A DNA stretch of 64,000 bases from Sulfuriflexus sp032250955 (GTDB taxonomy: Bacteria; Pseudomonadota; Gammaproteobacteria; AKS1), in NCBI RefSeq assembly GCF_032250955.1, contig NZ_JAVVES010000004.1:1-64000 (forward strand), written 5' to 3'. Of this stretch, positions 9,094 through 19,340 are shown piece by piece (within the stretch, counting starts at the first letter, position 1; the number at the start of each line of letters is the position of its first letter). A program made the translations under genes and the position numbers. The notes under the pieces were generated by a model. That model was not told the origin of the DNA and did no database searches. It saw only the letters and a list, made by a program, of their open reading frames with translations.

Positions 9094-10188
9094 ATGAAAA
9101 CACTACAGGTTGAACTCGAAGACCGCAGCTACCCTATCCACATAGGCGAAGGCCTGCTGGACAGGCCCGAACTCGTTATGCCGCATGTGCATGGCAAACA
9201 GGTCATGATCGTCACCAACGAGACGATCGCGCCGCTCTATCTGGACAAGGCCCTGCACCTCTTTCAGGATTACGAGACTGCCACCGTCATTCTGCCGGAT
9301 GGCGAGGAATACAAGAATCTCGAGACCCTCAACCGGGTGTTCACTGCGCTGCTGGAAAAGCATTTTAACCGTCGCTGCACCCTGGTCGCGCTGGGCGGCG
9401 GTGTCATTGGCGATATCACCGGTTTTGCCGCGGCCAGTTACCAACGCGGTGTCAATTTCATCCAGATCCCGACGACCCTGCTGGCCCAGGTCGACTCCTC
9501 GGTCGGCGGCAAGACCGGTGTCAATCACCCACTGGGCAAAAACATGATCGGGGCCTTCCACCAGCCCCAATGCGTTCTCGCCGACACCCGGACCCTGAAC
9601 ACGCTGGATGATCGTCAGCTTTCCGCCGGCATTGCCGAGGTGATCAAGTACGGGCTTATCAACGACCCGGGGTTTTTTACCTGGCTGGAAACAAACATGC
9701 CGGCGCTGCTGCAGCGCAAACCGGAGGCCCTTGCCTATGCCGTCGAGCGTTCATGCGCAGACAAGGCCGCCGTGGTCGCGGCTGATGAACGTGAAGCCGG
9801 CATGCGTGCCCTGCTCAACCTCGGGCATACCTTCGGCCATGCCATTGAAACCGCCAGCGGCTATGGCAACTGGTTACACGGTGAAGGCGTCGCTTGTGGC
9901 ATGTTCATGGCGGCCACCCTGTCATGCCACCAGGGCTGGATTGATGCCGCACAGTTACAGCGCATCAAGGCCCTCATCCAACAGGCCGGCCTGCCGGTAC
10001 TGCCGCCCGCCAGCATGAGCCTTGCACAATTTCTCGATATCATGGCCGTAGACAAGAAAAACATCGACAAAAAGATACGTCTTATCCTCATGAAAGATCT
10101 TGGCCAGTGCTTTATCAGTGACAACTATGACCATGCGCTCTTGCAACAAACCATTGAAGAGATGCTCACCGCATCACAACAGGCCTGA
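9094..10188 (+). CDS. aroB: 3-dehydroquinate synthase
   Basis: NAD- and metal-dependent cyclisation of DAHP to 3-dehydroquinate, the second step of the shikimate pathway. It has 364 residues, standard length. The NAD-binding part shows GGGVIGDITGFAAASYQRG and PTTLLAQVDSSVGGKTG. The metal ligands lie in the conserved AEVIKYG region (Glu), in LGHTFGHAIE and in HGEGV. The region upstream contains TATAAT at 9056-9061 without a clear -35 box, so a promoter independent of aroK is possible. The next gene starts 3 bases after the stop. Confidence 0.96.
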   Translation: MKTLQVELEDRSYPIHIGEGLLDRPELVMPHVHGKQVMIVTNETIAPLYLDKALHLFQDYETATVILPDGEEYKNLETLNRVFTALLEKHFNRRCTLVALGGGVIGDITGFAAASYQRGVNFIQIPTTLLAQVDSSVGGKTGVNHPLGKNMIGAFHQPQCVLADTRTLNTLDDRQLSAGIAEVIKYGLINDPGFFTWLETNMPALLQRKPEALAYAVERSCADKAAVVAADEREAGMRALLNLGHTFGHAIETASGYGNWLHGEGVACGMFMAATLSCHQGWIDAAQLQRIKALIQQAGLPVLPPASMSLAQFLDIMAVDKKNIDKKIRLILMKDLGQCFISDNYDHALLQQTIEEMLTASQQA

Positions 10189-10191
10189 CCC

Positions 10192-11358
10192 ATGGATTCA
10201 CGACTCCTTGCTGATTATGCTGCCCTGGATGCAACGAGCAGAGGCCGTCGCTTTGCCGAGAACGCACCAGCCTATCGAGGGGAGTTCCAGCGTGACCGCG
10301 ATCGGATTATTCACTCCACGGCCTTTCGCCGCCTCGAATACAAAACCCAGGTATTCGTCAATCACGAAGGTGACCTGTTCCGCACCCGTCTGACACACTC
10401 GATCGAGGTCGCCCAGATCGGCCGGACCATTACCCGCTCCCTGCGACTGAACGAAGACCTCACTGAAACTATCGCCCTCGCGCATGACCTCGGCCATACA
10501 CCGTTCGGGCATGCCGGCCAGGATGCCCTGAACGAATGCATGCGCGAGTATGGCGGCTTCGAGCACAACCTGCAGTCCCTGCGCGTTGTTGATGAGCTCG
10601 AAGAGAAATATGCAACCTTCAATGGCCTCAATCTCACCTTTGAATCACGCGAGGGCATCCTCAAACACTGTGCCCTGAAAAACGCACGCGAACTCGGTGA
10701 TGTCGGCCTGCGTTTTATTAACAAGACCCAACCATCTCTCGAGGCGCAGTTGACCAACCTGGCGGATGAAATAGCCTACAACAGTCACGATATCGATGAC
10801 GGGCTTCGCTCAGGCCTGATCAGTATCGAACAGCTCCGTGAGGTGGAACTCTTCAATCAACTCTATGAGGATGTCGAGCGTCACCATCCCGACCTTGACG
10901 GACGCCGCACCATCTATGAAATCGTACGTCGCCTGATTGGTTGTCAGGTCGTGGATCTGATTGAGACCAGCACTGCAAATATCAACGAGGCCGGGCCGGG
11001 TACGATTGATGATGTTCGCGCACATCCCGGGGCGATCATGGCGTACAGCGAGCAGATGCAGCAACACAACCTTGCGCTCAAACGGTTCCTGCGGGAAAAC
11101 CTCTACCGGCATTACCGTGTCTTGCGTATGAGCGCAAAATCCAGGCGGATCGTTGTTGCCCTGTTTGGCGCCTTCATGGAAGACTCTCAGCTGCTGCCGA
11201 CCGAACACCGGCAAAAGGCCTTGCAACTCGAGACGGATCACGGCAAGTCAGGCAAGGCCCGGATAATCGCCGACTATATTGCCGGCATGACTGACCGTTA
11301 TGCGATTGCAGAATATGGCAAGGTCTTTAGACCCGAACAACTCAATCTGAATAGTTAA
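10192..11358 (+). CDS. dgt: dNTP triphosphohydrolase (dGTPase-like, HD domain)
   Basis: Predicted to hydrolyse dNTPs to deoxynucleoside and triphosphate in the cytoplasm. The 388 residues carry the HD-superfamily metal ligands: His in THSIEVAQIG, the His-Asp pair in ALAHDLGHTPFGHAG, and a later Asp in LADEIAYNSHDIDDG. The length and the FRRLEYKTQVF motif fit the shorter dGTPase-like subfamily, not E. coli Dgt of about 505 residues, so substrate preference may be broader than dGTP. It sits 3 bases after aroB, a common gammaproteobacterial neighbour. Confidence 0.88.
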   Translation: MDSRLLADYAALDATSRGRRFAENAPAYRGEFQRDRDRIIHSTAFRRLEYKTQVFVNHEGDLFRTRLTHSIEVAQIGRTITRSLRLNEDLTETIALAHDLGHTPFGHAGQDALNECMREYGGFEHNLQSLRVVDELEEKYATFNGLNLTFESREGILKHCALKNARELGDVGLRFINKTQPSLEAQLTNLADEIAYNSHDIDDGLRSGLISIEQLREVELFNQLYEDVERHHPDLDGRRTIYEIVRRLIGCQVVDLIETSTANINEAGPGTIDDVRAHPGAIMAYSEQMQQHNLALKRFLRENLYRHYRVLRMSAKSRRIVVALFGAFMEDSQLLPTEHRQKALQLETDHGKSGKARIIADYIAGMTDRYAIAEYGKVFRPEQLNLNS

Positions 11359-11389
11359 TGCTGACTACCGGGCTACTGATAAAATAATA

Positions 11390-11647
11390 ATGCGCATCTA
11401 TATGCAGCAACTACCAACAGAAGCAGGGCGCGCACCACGTTTTCTGCACCTGCTTATACAGGAAGACCTGCTTGACGGCTGGAACCTGGTCAAGGAGAGC
11501 GGTCAACAGGGCGCGTCGGGTCGGCTGACCAGAACACATTATGACGACATGGCCAGCGCTACCGAAGCCTTACTGCTGGAGAGAGACAAACAACTAAAGC
11601 GCGGTTACCGCGTTGTTTTCGTAGAGGGTCAGGGGAACGCATCATGA
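11390..11647 (+). CDS. Small stand-alone WGR-domain protein
   Basis: An 85-residue protein made almost entirely of one WGR-type domain. It has a beta-rich start (RFLHLLIQEDLLDGWNLVKE), the turn SGQQGASGRL where the name-giving Trp-Gly-Arg is replaced by Ser-Gly-Gln, and the closing helix with the KRGYRVVF end. WGR domains bind nucleic acid ends in PARPs, but the function of the small bacterial forms is unknown. The stop overlaps the next gene's ATG by four bases, coupling it to the DamX-type protein. Start options: ATG 11390, or ATG 11402 (Met5). Confidence 0.72.
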   Translation: MRIYMQQLPTEAGRAPRFLHLLIQEDLLDGWNLVKESGQQGASGRLTRTHYDDMASATEALLLERDKQLKRGYRVVFVEGQGNAS

Positions 11648-13233
11648 CTGAAGCCGGCAAGCATTTTTCAGGTAACGCATTTACGCCCTATTTGAGCAAG
11701 CTTGGCCTGCACACCGAGCCGTTCTCCAACGACGTTCAGGATGAATTCTTTCTGCCTGATCCCCCGCGTATCCAACGCCTCAACATGCTTTACCACCTGG
11801 CACAAAACAGTGATCTCTTGCTTATTGTTACGGGCGAGCGCGGCAGTGGCAAGACCAGCCTGCTCCAGCACTTTATCGACATGGGTGATGAAACATGGCG
11901 CAGTTGCGTTATTGATGCCAACGCCATGCTGAATCCCGAGCAATTACTCATCCAGATCGCCGAGGGCTTTGGTCTGCCGCAGGACAGTGTCAATTTCGGC
12001 AGCGGCCTGGAAATGCTCAAGAAACGCCTCGTTGAAATGAAGCGCAGTGAGCTTATAAGTCTGCTCATTATTGACGATGCCCATGAACTTCCCGCCGCCT
12101 CGCTCACCATGCTCATGAAACTGTCGGAGCTGTCAGATGCCAATGAAGGCCTTTTGCGCATCGTCCTGTTCAGCGAACCCCGCTTAATCGAGCTGCTCAA
12201 TGCGACGGCCTTCAAGGATGTACGCTATCGGGTTACCCATACGCTTGAAATGCCGGCGCTAAACGAACAGGACACCATCCACTACATTCAACATCGCCTT
12301 GCGATCGCCGGTCTCAAGGATGACTCGGCATTCAGCAAGGCGCAGCTCAAAAAGATCTATCGCCTGTCGGGCGGGGTCCCGGGCAAGATCAATCTGCATG
12401 CCCATGAAATGCTGCTCGGCAAGCAGGCCCGGACAGCCGTGACGGCAACGGCCGGCAATAGCCGGCGGTTACGTTCTGCCATGATGATCCTTGTCATTCT
12501 TGTCATTACGGCGGGCATTACCTGGTTCTTTAGCCGTGATGCGCTGATGAATCTTTCCTCACACCTGGCCAGCAGCGATGGGCCGCAAGCCGATTCCGTC
12601 ACACGGGCAGAACAGACGACCAGGTCATTGCCCCTGCTGCCGGCAAAACCGCTCCGCTCAACCGTCAAAGAGCCGCGCGACAACAGCAAGGTTGCTGCGG
12701 ACACGTCACCCGTGGACAGCACTACCAACCCGGTTAACGCCTATGCCCTGCCGAAACCCGACATTCAAACCAGGCCGGTTACCGAGATAGACGCGCCCCG
12801 GCCGCCGGTACCGCAGCCGGCAACACCGACCCCTGCCCCCGCGGCGCCAACTGGCAAGGACGAGCCCGCAAAGCGAGCTGCCGCGCCTGTCCCGGCAAAG
12901 ACAGATACCCCGGCCAGCAAGCCTGCGCCCGTGGCCGATAAACCGGAAGTGCGTGACTGGCTCTCGCGGCAGAACCCGCGACACTTCACCCTGCAGCTAA
13001 TGGGCAGTCATGAACGACGCTCCATCAACCTGGTGATGAGCAGTCATCGCCTGAGCCCGGAGCAAGCGGCCATCCTGCACACGCAACTCAACAACAAGGA
13101 CTGGTATATTCTCGTCTATGGCAGCTACAGCACGCGTGACCAGGCCCGTGCGGCCATTAGCAGCCTGCCAAAAGGCCTGCAGCTGACCAAACCCTGGCCT
13201 CGTCTGATCGGCGATATCCAGTTGCTTGAATAA
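11644..13233 (+). CDS. damX: AAA ATPase-SPOR division protein, DamX-like
   Basis: Bitopic inner-membrane protein of 529 residues. The cytoplasmic part is an ExeA-like AAA ATPase with Walker A GERGSGKT (64-71) and Walker B LLIIDDAHE (139-147). One membrane segment lies at about 278-297. A Pro/Ala-rich periplasmic linker follows (about 300-440), then a C-terminal SPOR domain (about 452-529) of the kind that binds denuded septal peptidoglycan. The position after aroB matches damX in Enterobacteria. Inference: a septal cell-division factor. The intact Walker motifs suggest real nucleotide hydrolysis. Confidence 0.85.
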   Translation: MTEAGKHFSGNAFTPYLSKLGLHTEPFSNDVQDEFFLPDPPRIQRLNMLYHLAQNSDLLLIVTGERGSGKTSLLQHFIDMGDETWRSCVIDANAMLNPEQLLIQIAEGFGLPQDSVNFGSGLEMLKKRLVEMKRSELISLLIIDDAHELPAASLTMLMKLSELSDANEGLLRIVLFSEPRLIELLNATAFKDVRYRVTHTLEMPALNEQDTIHYIQHRLAIAGLKDDSAFSKAQLKKIYRLSGGVPGKINLHAHEMLLGKQARTAVTATAGNSRRLRSAMMILVILVITAGITWFFSRDALMNLSSHLASSDGPQADSVTRAEQTTRSLPLLPAKPLRSTVKEPRDNSKVAADTSPVDSTTNPVNAYALPKPDIQTRPVTEIDAPRPPVPQPATPTPAPAAPTGKDEPAKRAAAPVPAKTDTPASKPAPVADKPEVRDWLSRQNPRHFTLQLMGSHERRSINLVMSSHRLSPEQAAILHTQLNNKDWYILVYGSYSTRDQARAAISSLPKGLQLTKPWPRLIGDIQLLE

Positions 13234-13311
13234 TCGCTCTGTATAGCGCCTGAATGGCGCATACCCTTGCAATCCATCTGTAATTTGCCGGGCTTTTTCG
13301 CTGCACGCGAA

Positions 13312-13340
13312 TTGAATGCACCCTACCCCGCCTGTATAAT
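13312..13340 (+). promoter_or_regulatory. Sigma-70 promoter of gltBD
   Basis: TTGAAT (13312-13317) and a perfect TATAAT (13335-13340) are spaced by 17 bases. Transcription would begin near 13347, giving a leader of about 20 bases to the ATG at 13367 or about 68 bases to the GTG at 13415. Confidence 0.7.
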
Positions 13341-13366
13341 TACTGCCCTTTTGCCCGGCCCAAATA

Positions 13367-16300
13367 ATGCCGGGTGTAATCAAATGCCTAACAGCAAAAT
13401 TAGCGGGTCGTTACGTGAGTTATTCCGATAAAGTAAAATCCGGCATCTACCGGCCAGAATTCGAAAAAGAAAACTGTGGCTTTGGCCTGATCGCCCATAT
13501 GGACGGCAAACCGAGCCACTGGCTTCTGGATACCGCCATTGGCGCCCTCGCCCGCCTTACCCACCGCGGGGCAGTCGCCGCCGATGGCAAAAGCGGCGAC
13601 GGTTGCGGCTTGCTGCTGGGCAAGCCCGATGCCTTCCTGCAGGCCGCTGCCGGGGAACTCGGTTTCAAGCTCAAGGCCTCTTACGCGGTCGGCATGGTCT
13701 TTCTCAATACCGACAGCGCACTTGCCGACGCCGCCCGCACAACCCTGGAAACGGAACTGAGGGCCGAAGGTCTTGACGTCCAGGGCTGGCGAACAGTCCC
13801 CACAGATAATAGCGCTTGCGGTAAGGAAGCACTCACTTCACTGCCGGTGATTGAACAGATTTTTGTTAACGCCGCTGACGATATGGATACGGTCGCTTTC
13901 GAACGTCATCTTTATATAGCCCGCCGCCGGACCGAAAAGGCACTCGAACCCGACGATGAGATGTTCTATATCCCGTCCCTGTCTTCGAAGGTCATTTCCT
14001 ACAAGGGCCTGGTTATGCCCGAATATCTGCCGGTGTTCTACAAGGACCTCGGCAACCAGGCCCTGGCCACCAACCTGGCCGTGTTTCACCAGCGTTTTTC
14101 CACCAACACCTGGCCGCAGTGGTGCCTGGCCCAGCCATTCCGCTACCTGGCCCATAACGGTGAAATCAATACGGTGCAGGGAAACCGTAACTGGTCGGTA
14201 GCCCGGGGGCACAAGTTCGAGACCGATGCCATCCCGATGGACGATGTTCGGCCCCTGGTATCAATGAGCGGTTCGGACTCGAATAGCATGGATAACATGC
14301 TCGAGGCCTTGCTCGCCGGTGGCATGGACATCTTCCGCGCCATGCGCCTGTTGATCCCGCCCGCCTGGCAGAATGTGGAAAACATGGACCCCGATCTGCG
14401 CGCCTTCTATGAATACAATTCCATGCACATGGAACCCTGGGACGGCCCGGCAGGTGTTGTTCTCACTGATGGTCGCTATGCCGCCTGTACCGTCGACCGC
14501 AACGGCCTGCGCCCGGCCCGCTGGGTCATGACCAAGGACCGCCACATCACCCTGGCCTCCGAGATCGGTGTCTACGAATACGCACCCGAAGATGTCATCG
14601 CCAAGGGGCGTCTCAAGCCCGGCCAGATGTTTGCTGCCGATACCGAGACCGGTCAGTTGCTGTTGCCGGAGGATATCGACTATCTGCTCAAGGCCCGCCA
14701 GCCATACAAGAAATGGATGGCTGAACATTCCCGTCACCTCGAGTCCAAACTCGAACAAAGTCACCTGACCGGAAGCATGTCAAACGAGCAGATCGGCATC
14801 TACCAGAAGATGTTCCAGGTAACCTATGAAGAACGCGAGGAGATCATCCGCGTGCTCGGCGAGAGCGGCCAGGAGGCTATCGGCTCGATGGGTGATGACA
14901 CCCCTTTCCCGGTCCTGTCTCGCCAGGTTCGCTCACCATATGACAACTTCCGGCAACAATTTGCCCAGGTAACCAACCCGCCGATAGACCCGATCCGTGA
15001 ACAAATCGTCATGTCGCTGGAAACCTGCCTTGGCCGTGAGCGCAATATGTTTGAGGAAACCCCGGAGCACGCCGCACGCCTGTTGGTCGACTCGCCCATC
15101 CTCTCACCGGTCAAATTCCAGCAACTCCTCGAGCTTGGCCGGCATGAATCCGATTATGACACAGCAACGATTTCCCTGAACTACGCCAGGGGTACCGACC
15201 TGCAGGCCGCGATCAGTGATATCGCCAACAAGGCCGCGGTCGCGATCCAGAATGGCAAAGTGGTCCTGGTACTCAGCGATCGCGACATCAGCGAAGATAC
15301 CTATCCCGTGCATGCCCTGTTCGCCACGGGTGCCGTCCATCACCATCTCGTCCGCGAAGGCCTGCGTTGCGACGCCAACATCATTGTAGAAACCGCCACC
15401 GCCCGCGACCCACACCACTGTGCCGTACTGCTCGGTTATGGCGCCACCTGCATCTACCCGTACCTGGCCTATGAATGTCTGCATGACATGGTCCGCAGTA
15501 ACATGATCGAGCACGACAATGTCACCGATCTGGAAGGTAACTTCCGCAAGGGCATTAACAAGGGCCTCTACAAGATCACCTCGAAAATGGGGATTTCCAC
15601 CATCGCCAGCTACCGCGGCTCGCAATTGTTCGAGATTATCGGTATGCACCAGGACGTGGTTGACCTGTGTTTTACCGGGACCACCAATCGCGTCTCCGGG
15701 ATCCGCTTCAGTGACTTCGAGGCTGATCAGAAACAGCTCTGTAAGCTGGCCTGGAATCCGCGCAAGAAAATTGCCCAGGGTGGTCTGCTCAAATACATCC
15801 ATGGCGGTGAAGACCATGCCTACAACCCGGACGTGGTGAACAGCATGCAGGAGGCCGTAAAGAGCGGCGACTACAACAAGTGGAAAGTCTATACCGACCT
15901 GGTCAATACACGTCAGCCACTGAACCTGCGTGACCTCTTGAAACTGCGTGAGGATACAACCGCCATCGGCATCGAAGACGTCGAGCCGATGGAGGAAATC
16001 GTCAAGCGTTTCGATTCCGCCGCCATGTCGCTCGGCGCACTCTCACCCGAGGCACACCAGACCCTGGCCGAGGCCATGAACCGTCTCGGCGCGCGCTCCA
16101 ACTCCGGTGAGGGGGGCGAAGACCCGGAACGTTACGGCACCATCCGCCGCTCCAAGATCAAGCAAGTCGCCTCGGGCCGCTTCGGTGTGACCCCGGCCTA
16201 CCTGCGTAGCGCCGAGGTTATGCAGATCAAGATCGCGCAAGGCGCCAAGCCCGGCGAAGGTGGCCAGTTACCCGGCCACAAGGTCAACGAACTCATTGCC

Positions 16301-17884
16301 AAACACCGCTACTGCAACACCGGGGTCTCCCTGATCTCGCCACCGCCGCACCATGATATCTATTCGATTGAAGACCTGGCGCAGCTTATTTTCGACCTCA
16401 AGCAGGTGAATCCGGACGGGCTCGTTTCCGTCAAGCTCGTCTCCGAAGCGGGCGTTGGCACCATCGCGGCCGGTGTCGCCAAGGCCTATGCCGACCTCAT
16501 CACTGTCTCCGGTTACGACGGGGGCACCGGCGCCTCTCCGCTGACCTCGGTCAAGTATGCCGGCGGCGCCTGGGAACTGGGCCTGTCAGAAACGCACCAG
16601 ATCCTGCGTGCCAATAACCTGCGCGGCAAGGTCCGTCTGCAGACTGATGGCGGCCTGAAGACCGGTCTTGATGTCATCAAGGCGGCCATCCTCGGCGCGG
16701 AAAGCTTCGGCTTTGGTACCGGGCCAATGATCGCGATGGGCTGCAAGTATCTGCGCATCTGTCACCTGAATAACTGCGCCACCGGCGTCGCTACCCAGAA
16801 TAATATCCTGCGCAGCAAGTATTACAGCGGTGAGGTCGAGGCCGTCATGAACTACTTCAGGTTCATCGCCGAGGACGTACGCCAGCTGCTGGCGGGGATC
16901 GGTGCCCGTTCACTCACCGAGATCATTGGCCGGACTGACCTGCTGGAAGCCCTCGATGGTTATACCGGCAAGCAACAGTCGCTGGATCTGTCGGCCCTGC
17001 TGTCGGATGCCGGTGTGGCGGCGGATGCACCCCAGTTCTGCATGCAACCGTTTAACGAACCCTTTGACAAGGGCGAACTGGCCGAACAGATGGTCAGGGA
17101 CACGCTCGCCAGCATCGAGAACCAGAGCGGTGGCGAATTCAGTTACGTGGTGCGCAATATCAACCGCTCGATCGGTGCCCGCCTGTCGGGTGAAATCGCT
17201 GCCCGCCATGGTAACCTCGGCATGGCCGACAACCCGATTACCCTGAAACTCACCGGTACTGCGGGCCAGAGTTTCGGGGTCTGGAATGCCGGTGGTCTGA
17301 ATATGTACCTCGAAGGCGATGCCAATGATTATGTCGGCAAGGGCATGACCGGTGGCCAGCTGGTAATCCGTCCGCCACGAGGCAGTCTCTTCAAGTCTCA
17401 TGAGACCACTATTATCGGTAACACCTGCCTGTATGGCGCGACGGGCGGCAAGCTTTACGCCGCGGGTCTGGCCGGGGAGCGCTTCGGCGTCCGCAACTCC
17501 GGTTGCCATACTGTCGTCGAAGGTATCGGCGATCACGGCTGTGAGTACATGACCGGTGGTCTGGTCACGGTGCTTGGCAAAACCGGTATCAACTTCGGTG
17601 CTGCCATGACCGGCGGCTTTGCCTATATCTACGATGAAGACAACAGCTTCATCGACAGCATCAACCAGGATGTGGATATCTACCGCATCATGCCGGAACA
17701 CATGGAGGCCTACCGCAACCACCTCCGTAAAGTCATTGAAGACTTCGTCAAGGAGACCGGTAGTGAACGCGGCCAGTTTATCCTTGATAACTTCTCTGAC
17801 CGCATTGGCAAATTCTGGCTGGTAAAACCGAAGGCCGCCGAGCTTAATTCACTAATGGATGATTTAAAGCGTCGCGCCGCTTAA
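13367..17884 (+). CDS. gltB: Glutamate synthase (NADPH) large subunit
   Basis: Alpha subunit of GOGAT, which makes two glutamates from glutamine and 2-oxoglutarate. Domains in order: N-terminal class II glutamine amidotransferase whose nucleophile Cys follows a short propeptide (EFEKEN before CGFGLIAHM), a central linker, the FMN-binding synthase domain with the 3Fe-4S Cys set in CRICHLNNCATG, and the C-terminal GXGXG beta-helix. The longest frame has 1505 residues. The true start may instead be GTG 13415 (MSYSDKVKSG), which leaves a propeptide more like the family's; neither start has a strong Shine-Dalgarno. gltD follows after 28 bases. Confidence 0.95.
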   Translation: MPGVIKCLTAKLAGRYVSYSDKVKSGIYRPEFEKENCGFGLIAHMDGKPSHWLLDTAIGALARLTHRGAVAADGKSGDGCGLLLGKPDAFLQAAAGELGFKLKASYAVGMVFLNTDSALADAARTTLETELRAEGLDVQGWRTVPTDNSACGKEALTSLPVIEQIFVNAADDMDTVAFERHLYIARRRTEKALEPDDEMFYIPSLSSKVISYKGLVMPEYLPVFYKDLGNQALATNLAVFHQRFSTNTWPQWCLAQPFRYLAHNGEINTVQGNRNWSVARGHKFETDAIPMDDVRPLVSMSGSDSNSMDNMLEALLAGGMDIFRAMRLLIPPAWQNVENMDPDLRAFYEYNSMHMEPWDGPAGVVLTDGRYAACTVDRNGLRPARWVMTKDRHITLASEIGVYEYAPEDVIAKGRLKPGQMFAADTETGQLLLPEDIDYLLKARQPYKKWMAEHSRHLESKLEQSHLTGSMSNEQIGIYQKMFQVTYEEREEIIRVLGESGQEAIGSMGDDTPFPVLSRQVRSPYDNFRQQFAQVTNPPIDPIREQIVMSLETCLGRERNMFEETPEHAARLLVDSPILSPVKFQQLLELGRHESDYDTATISLNYARGTDLQAAISDIANKAAVAIQNGKVVLVLSDRDISEDTYPVHALFATGAVHHHLVREGLRCDANIIVETATARDPHHCAVLLGYGATCIYPYLAYECLHDMVRSNMIEHDNVTDLEGNFRKGINKGLYKITSKMGISTIASYRGSQLFEIIGMHQDVVDLCFTGTTNRVSGIRFSDFEADQKQLCKLAWNPRKKIAQGGLLKYIHGGEDHAYNPDVVNSMQEAVKSGDYNKWKVYTDLVNTRQPLNLRDLLKLREDTTAIGIEDVEPMEEIVKRFDSAAMSLGALSPEAHQTLAEAMNRLGARSNSGEGGEDPERYGTIRRSKIKQVASGRFGVTPAYLRSAEVMQIKIAQGAKPGEGGQLPGHKVNELIAKHRYCNTGVSLISPPPHHDIYSIEDLAQLIFDLKQVNPDGLVSVKLVSEAGVGTIAAGVAKAYADLITVSGYDGGTGASPLTSVKYAGGAWELGLSETHQILRANNLRGKVRLQTDGGLKTGLDVIKAAILGAESFGFGTGPMIAMGCKYLRICHLNNCATGVATQNNILRSKYYSGEVEAVMNYFRFIAEDVRQLLAGIGARSLTEIIGRTDLLEALDGYTGKQQSLDLSALLSDAGVAADAPQFCMQPFNEPFDKGELAEQMVRDTLASIENQSGGEFSYVVRNINRSIGARLSGEIAARHGNLGMADNPITLKLTGTAGQSFGVWNAGGLNMYLEGDANDYVGKGMTGGQLVIRPPRGSLFKSHETTIIGNTCLYGATGGKLYAAGLAGERFGVRNSGCHTVVEGIGDHGCEYMTGGLVTVLGKTGINFGAAMTGGFAYIYDEDNSFIDSINQDVDIYRIMPEHMEAYRNHLRKVIEDFVKETGSERGQFILDNFSDRIGKFWLVKPKAAELNSLMDDLKRRAA

Positions 17885-17912
17885 ACCCGGCGACGTTAAC
17901 AAAGACAATACT

Positions 17913-19313
17913 ATGGCCAATAATTTTCAGTTTCTAGAAGTCGAGCGCCGCGATCCGGAAAAGAAATCCGTCGAAGTCCGCATCCAGGGCTACGGCGAGA
18001 TCTACGGCGAATTCGATGCCGAACACGCCAGGGAACAGTCTGAACGTTGCCTCGCCTGTGGCAATCCTTACTGCGAGTGGAAATGCCCGGTGCATAACTA
18101 CATCCCCAACTGGCTGAAGCTGGTGGCCGAAGGTAACCTCTTCGAGGCGGCGAAACTGTCGCACAGCACCAACACCCTGCCCGAGGTCTGTGGTCGTGTT
18201 TGCCCGCAAGACCGTCTCTGTGAGGGCGCCTGTACGCTTAATGAACCCGGTTTCGGCGCAGTGACCATTGGTAATGTCGAAAAGTATATTACCGATACCG
18301 CGCTCGCGCAGGGCTGGCGCCCGGACCTGTCTGCTGTCAAGGCGACCGGCAAGCGAGTCGCCGTTATCGGTGCCGGCCCGGCCGGGCTGGGTTGTGCTGA
18401 TGTTCTTGTCCGCAATGGCGTCCAGCCAGTCGTGTTTGATCGCTACCCGGAAATCGGTGGCCTGCTCACCTACGGCATTCCCTCCTTCAAGCTTGAGAAA
18501 GACGTCATGAAACTGCGCCAGACGATCTTTGAGGAAATGGGCATTGAGTTCCGACTCAATACGGAAGTCGGCAAGGACATCGACATGCAACAACTGCTTG
18601 ATGAATACGATGCCGTCTTCATGGGCATGGGCACCTACAGTTACATGAAAGGCGGTTTCCCCGGTGAGGACCTGCCCGGTGTTTATGATGCCCTGCCATT
18701 TTTAATCTCGAATACGCAACGCGTGCTCGGTGAAAGCGAGGACTGTATCGATATGCAGGGCAAGCGCGTGGTGGTGCTCGGTGGTGGCGATACGGCCATG
18801 GACTGTAACCGCACATCGATTCGCCAGGGTGCGGCCAGCGTCATCTGCGCCTATCGCCGTGATGAAGCCAACATGCCTGGCTCGCGGCGCGAAGTGGCCA
18901 ACGCCAGGGAAGAAGGCGTGCAGTTCCTCTGGAACCGCCAGCCCATCGAAATTGTTGGTAATGATAAGGTAGAGGGGGTCAAGTTCGTGACCACGGCGCT
19001 CGGCGAACCGGACGAACGCGGCCGCCGCCGCCCCGAGCCGGTCGCCGGCACGGAAGAAATTGTGCCGGCCGATCACGTACTGATTGCCTTTGGTTTCCGC
19101 CCCAATCCGCCGGCGTGGCTGGCCGATCACCATGTCAATATCGACGAACGTGACCGGGTCACCGCCCCTGCGGATGGCGAGTTCAAACACCAGACCAGCA
19201 ATCCGAAAGTCTTCGCGGGTGGTGATATGGTGCGCGGTTCGGACCTGGTCGTCACCGCGATTTTCGAAGGCCGCGAGGCCGCCGAGGGTATCCTCGACTA
19301 CCTGGAAGTATAA
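17913..19313 (+). CDS. gltD: Glutamate synthase (NADPH) small subunit
   Basis: Beta subunit of 466 residues that takes electrons from NADPH through FAD and passes them to GltB. N-terminal cysteine clusters that ligate two 4Fe-4S centres are visible in CLACGNPYCEWKCPVHNYIP and CGRVCPQDRLCEGAC. A first Rossmann motif GAGPAGLGCA binds FAD and a second, VVVLGGGDTAMDC, binds NADPH. The C-terminal FAGGDMVRGSDLVVTAI segment is characteristic. Cotranscribed with gltB. Confidence 0.96.
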   Translation: MANNFQFLEVERRDPEKKSVEVRIQGYGEIYGEFDAEHAREQSERCLACGNPYCEWKCPVHNYIPNWLKLVAEGNLFEAAKLSHSTNTLPEVCGRVCPQDRLCEGACTLNEPGFGAVTIGNVEKYITDTALAQGWRPDLSAVKATGKRVAVIGAGPAGLGCADVLVRNGVQPVVFDRYPEIGGLLTYGIPSFKLEKDVMKLRQTIFEEMGIEFRLNTEVGKDIDMQQLLDEYDAVFMGMGTYSYMKGGFPGEDLPGVYDALPFLISNTQRVLGESEDCIDMQGKRVVVLGGGDTAMDCNRTSIRQGAASVICAYRRDEANMPGSRREVANAREEGVQFLWNRQPIEIVGNDKVEGVKFVTTALGEPDERGRRRPEPVAGTEEIVPADHVLIAFGFRPNPPAWLADHHVNIDERDRVTAPADGEFKHQTSNPKVFAGGDMVRGSDLVVTAIFEGREAAEGILDYLEV

Positions 19314-19340
19314 GGATTGCGCCACACCAGGGCGCAATCC
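19314..19340 (+). terminator. Hairpin directly after gltD
   Basis: A 10-bp inverted repeat (19314-19323 with 19331-19340, 7-base loop) begins right at the gltD stop codon. No T-tract follows immediately, so it may be a transcript-stabilising 3' structure or a factor-assisted terminator. Confidence 0.45.
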
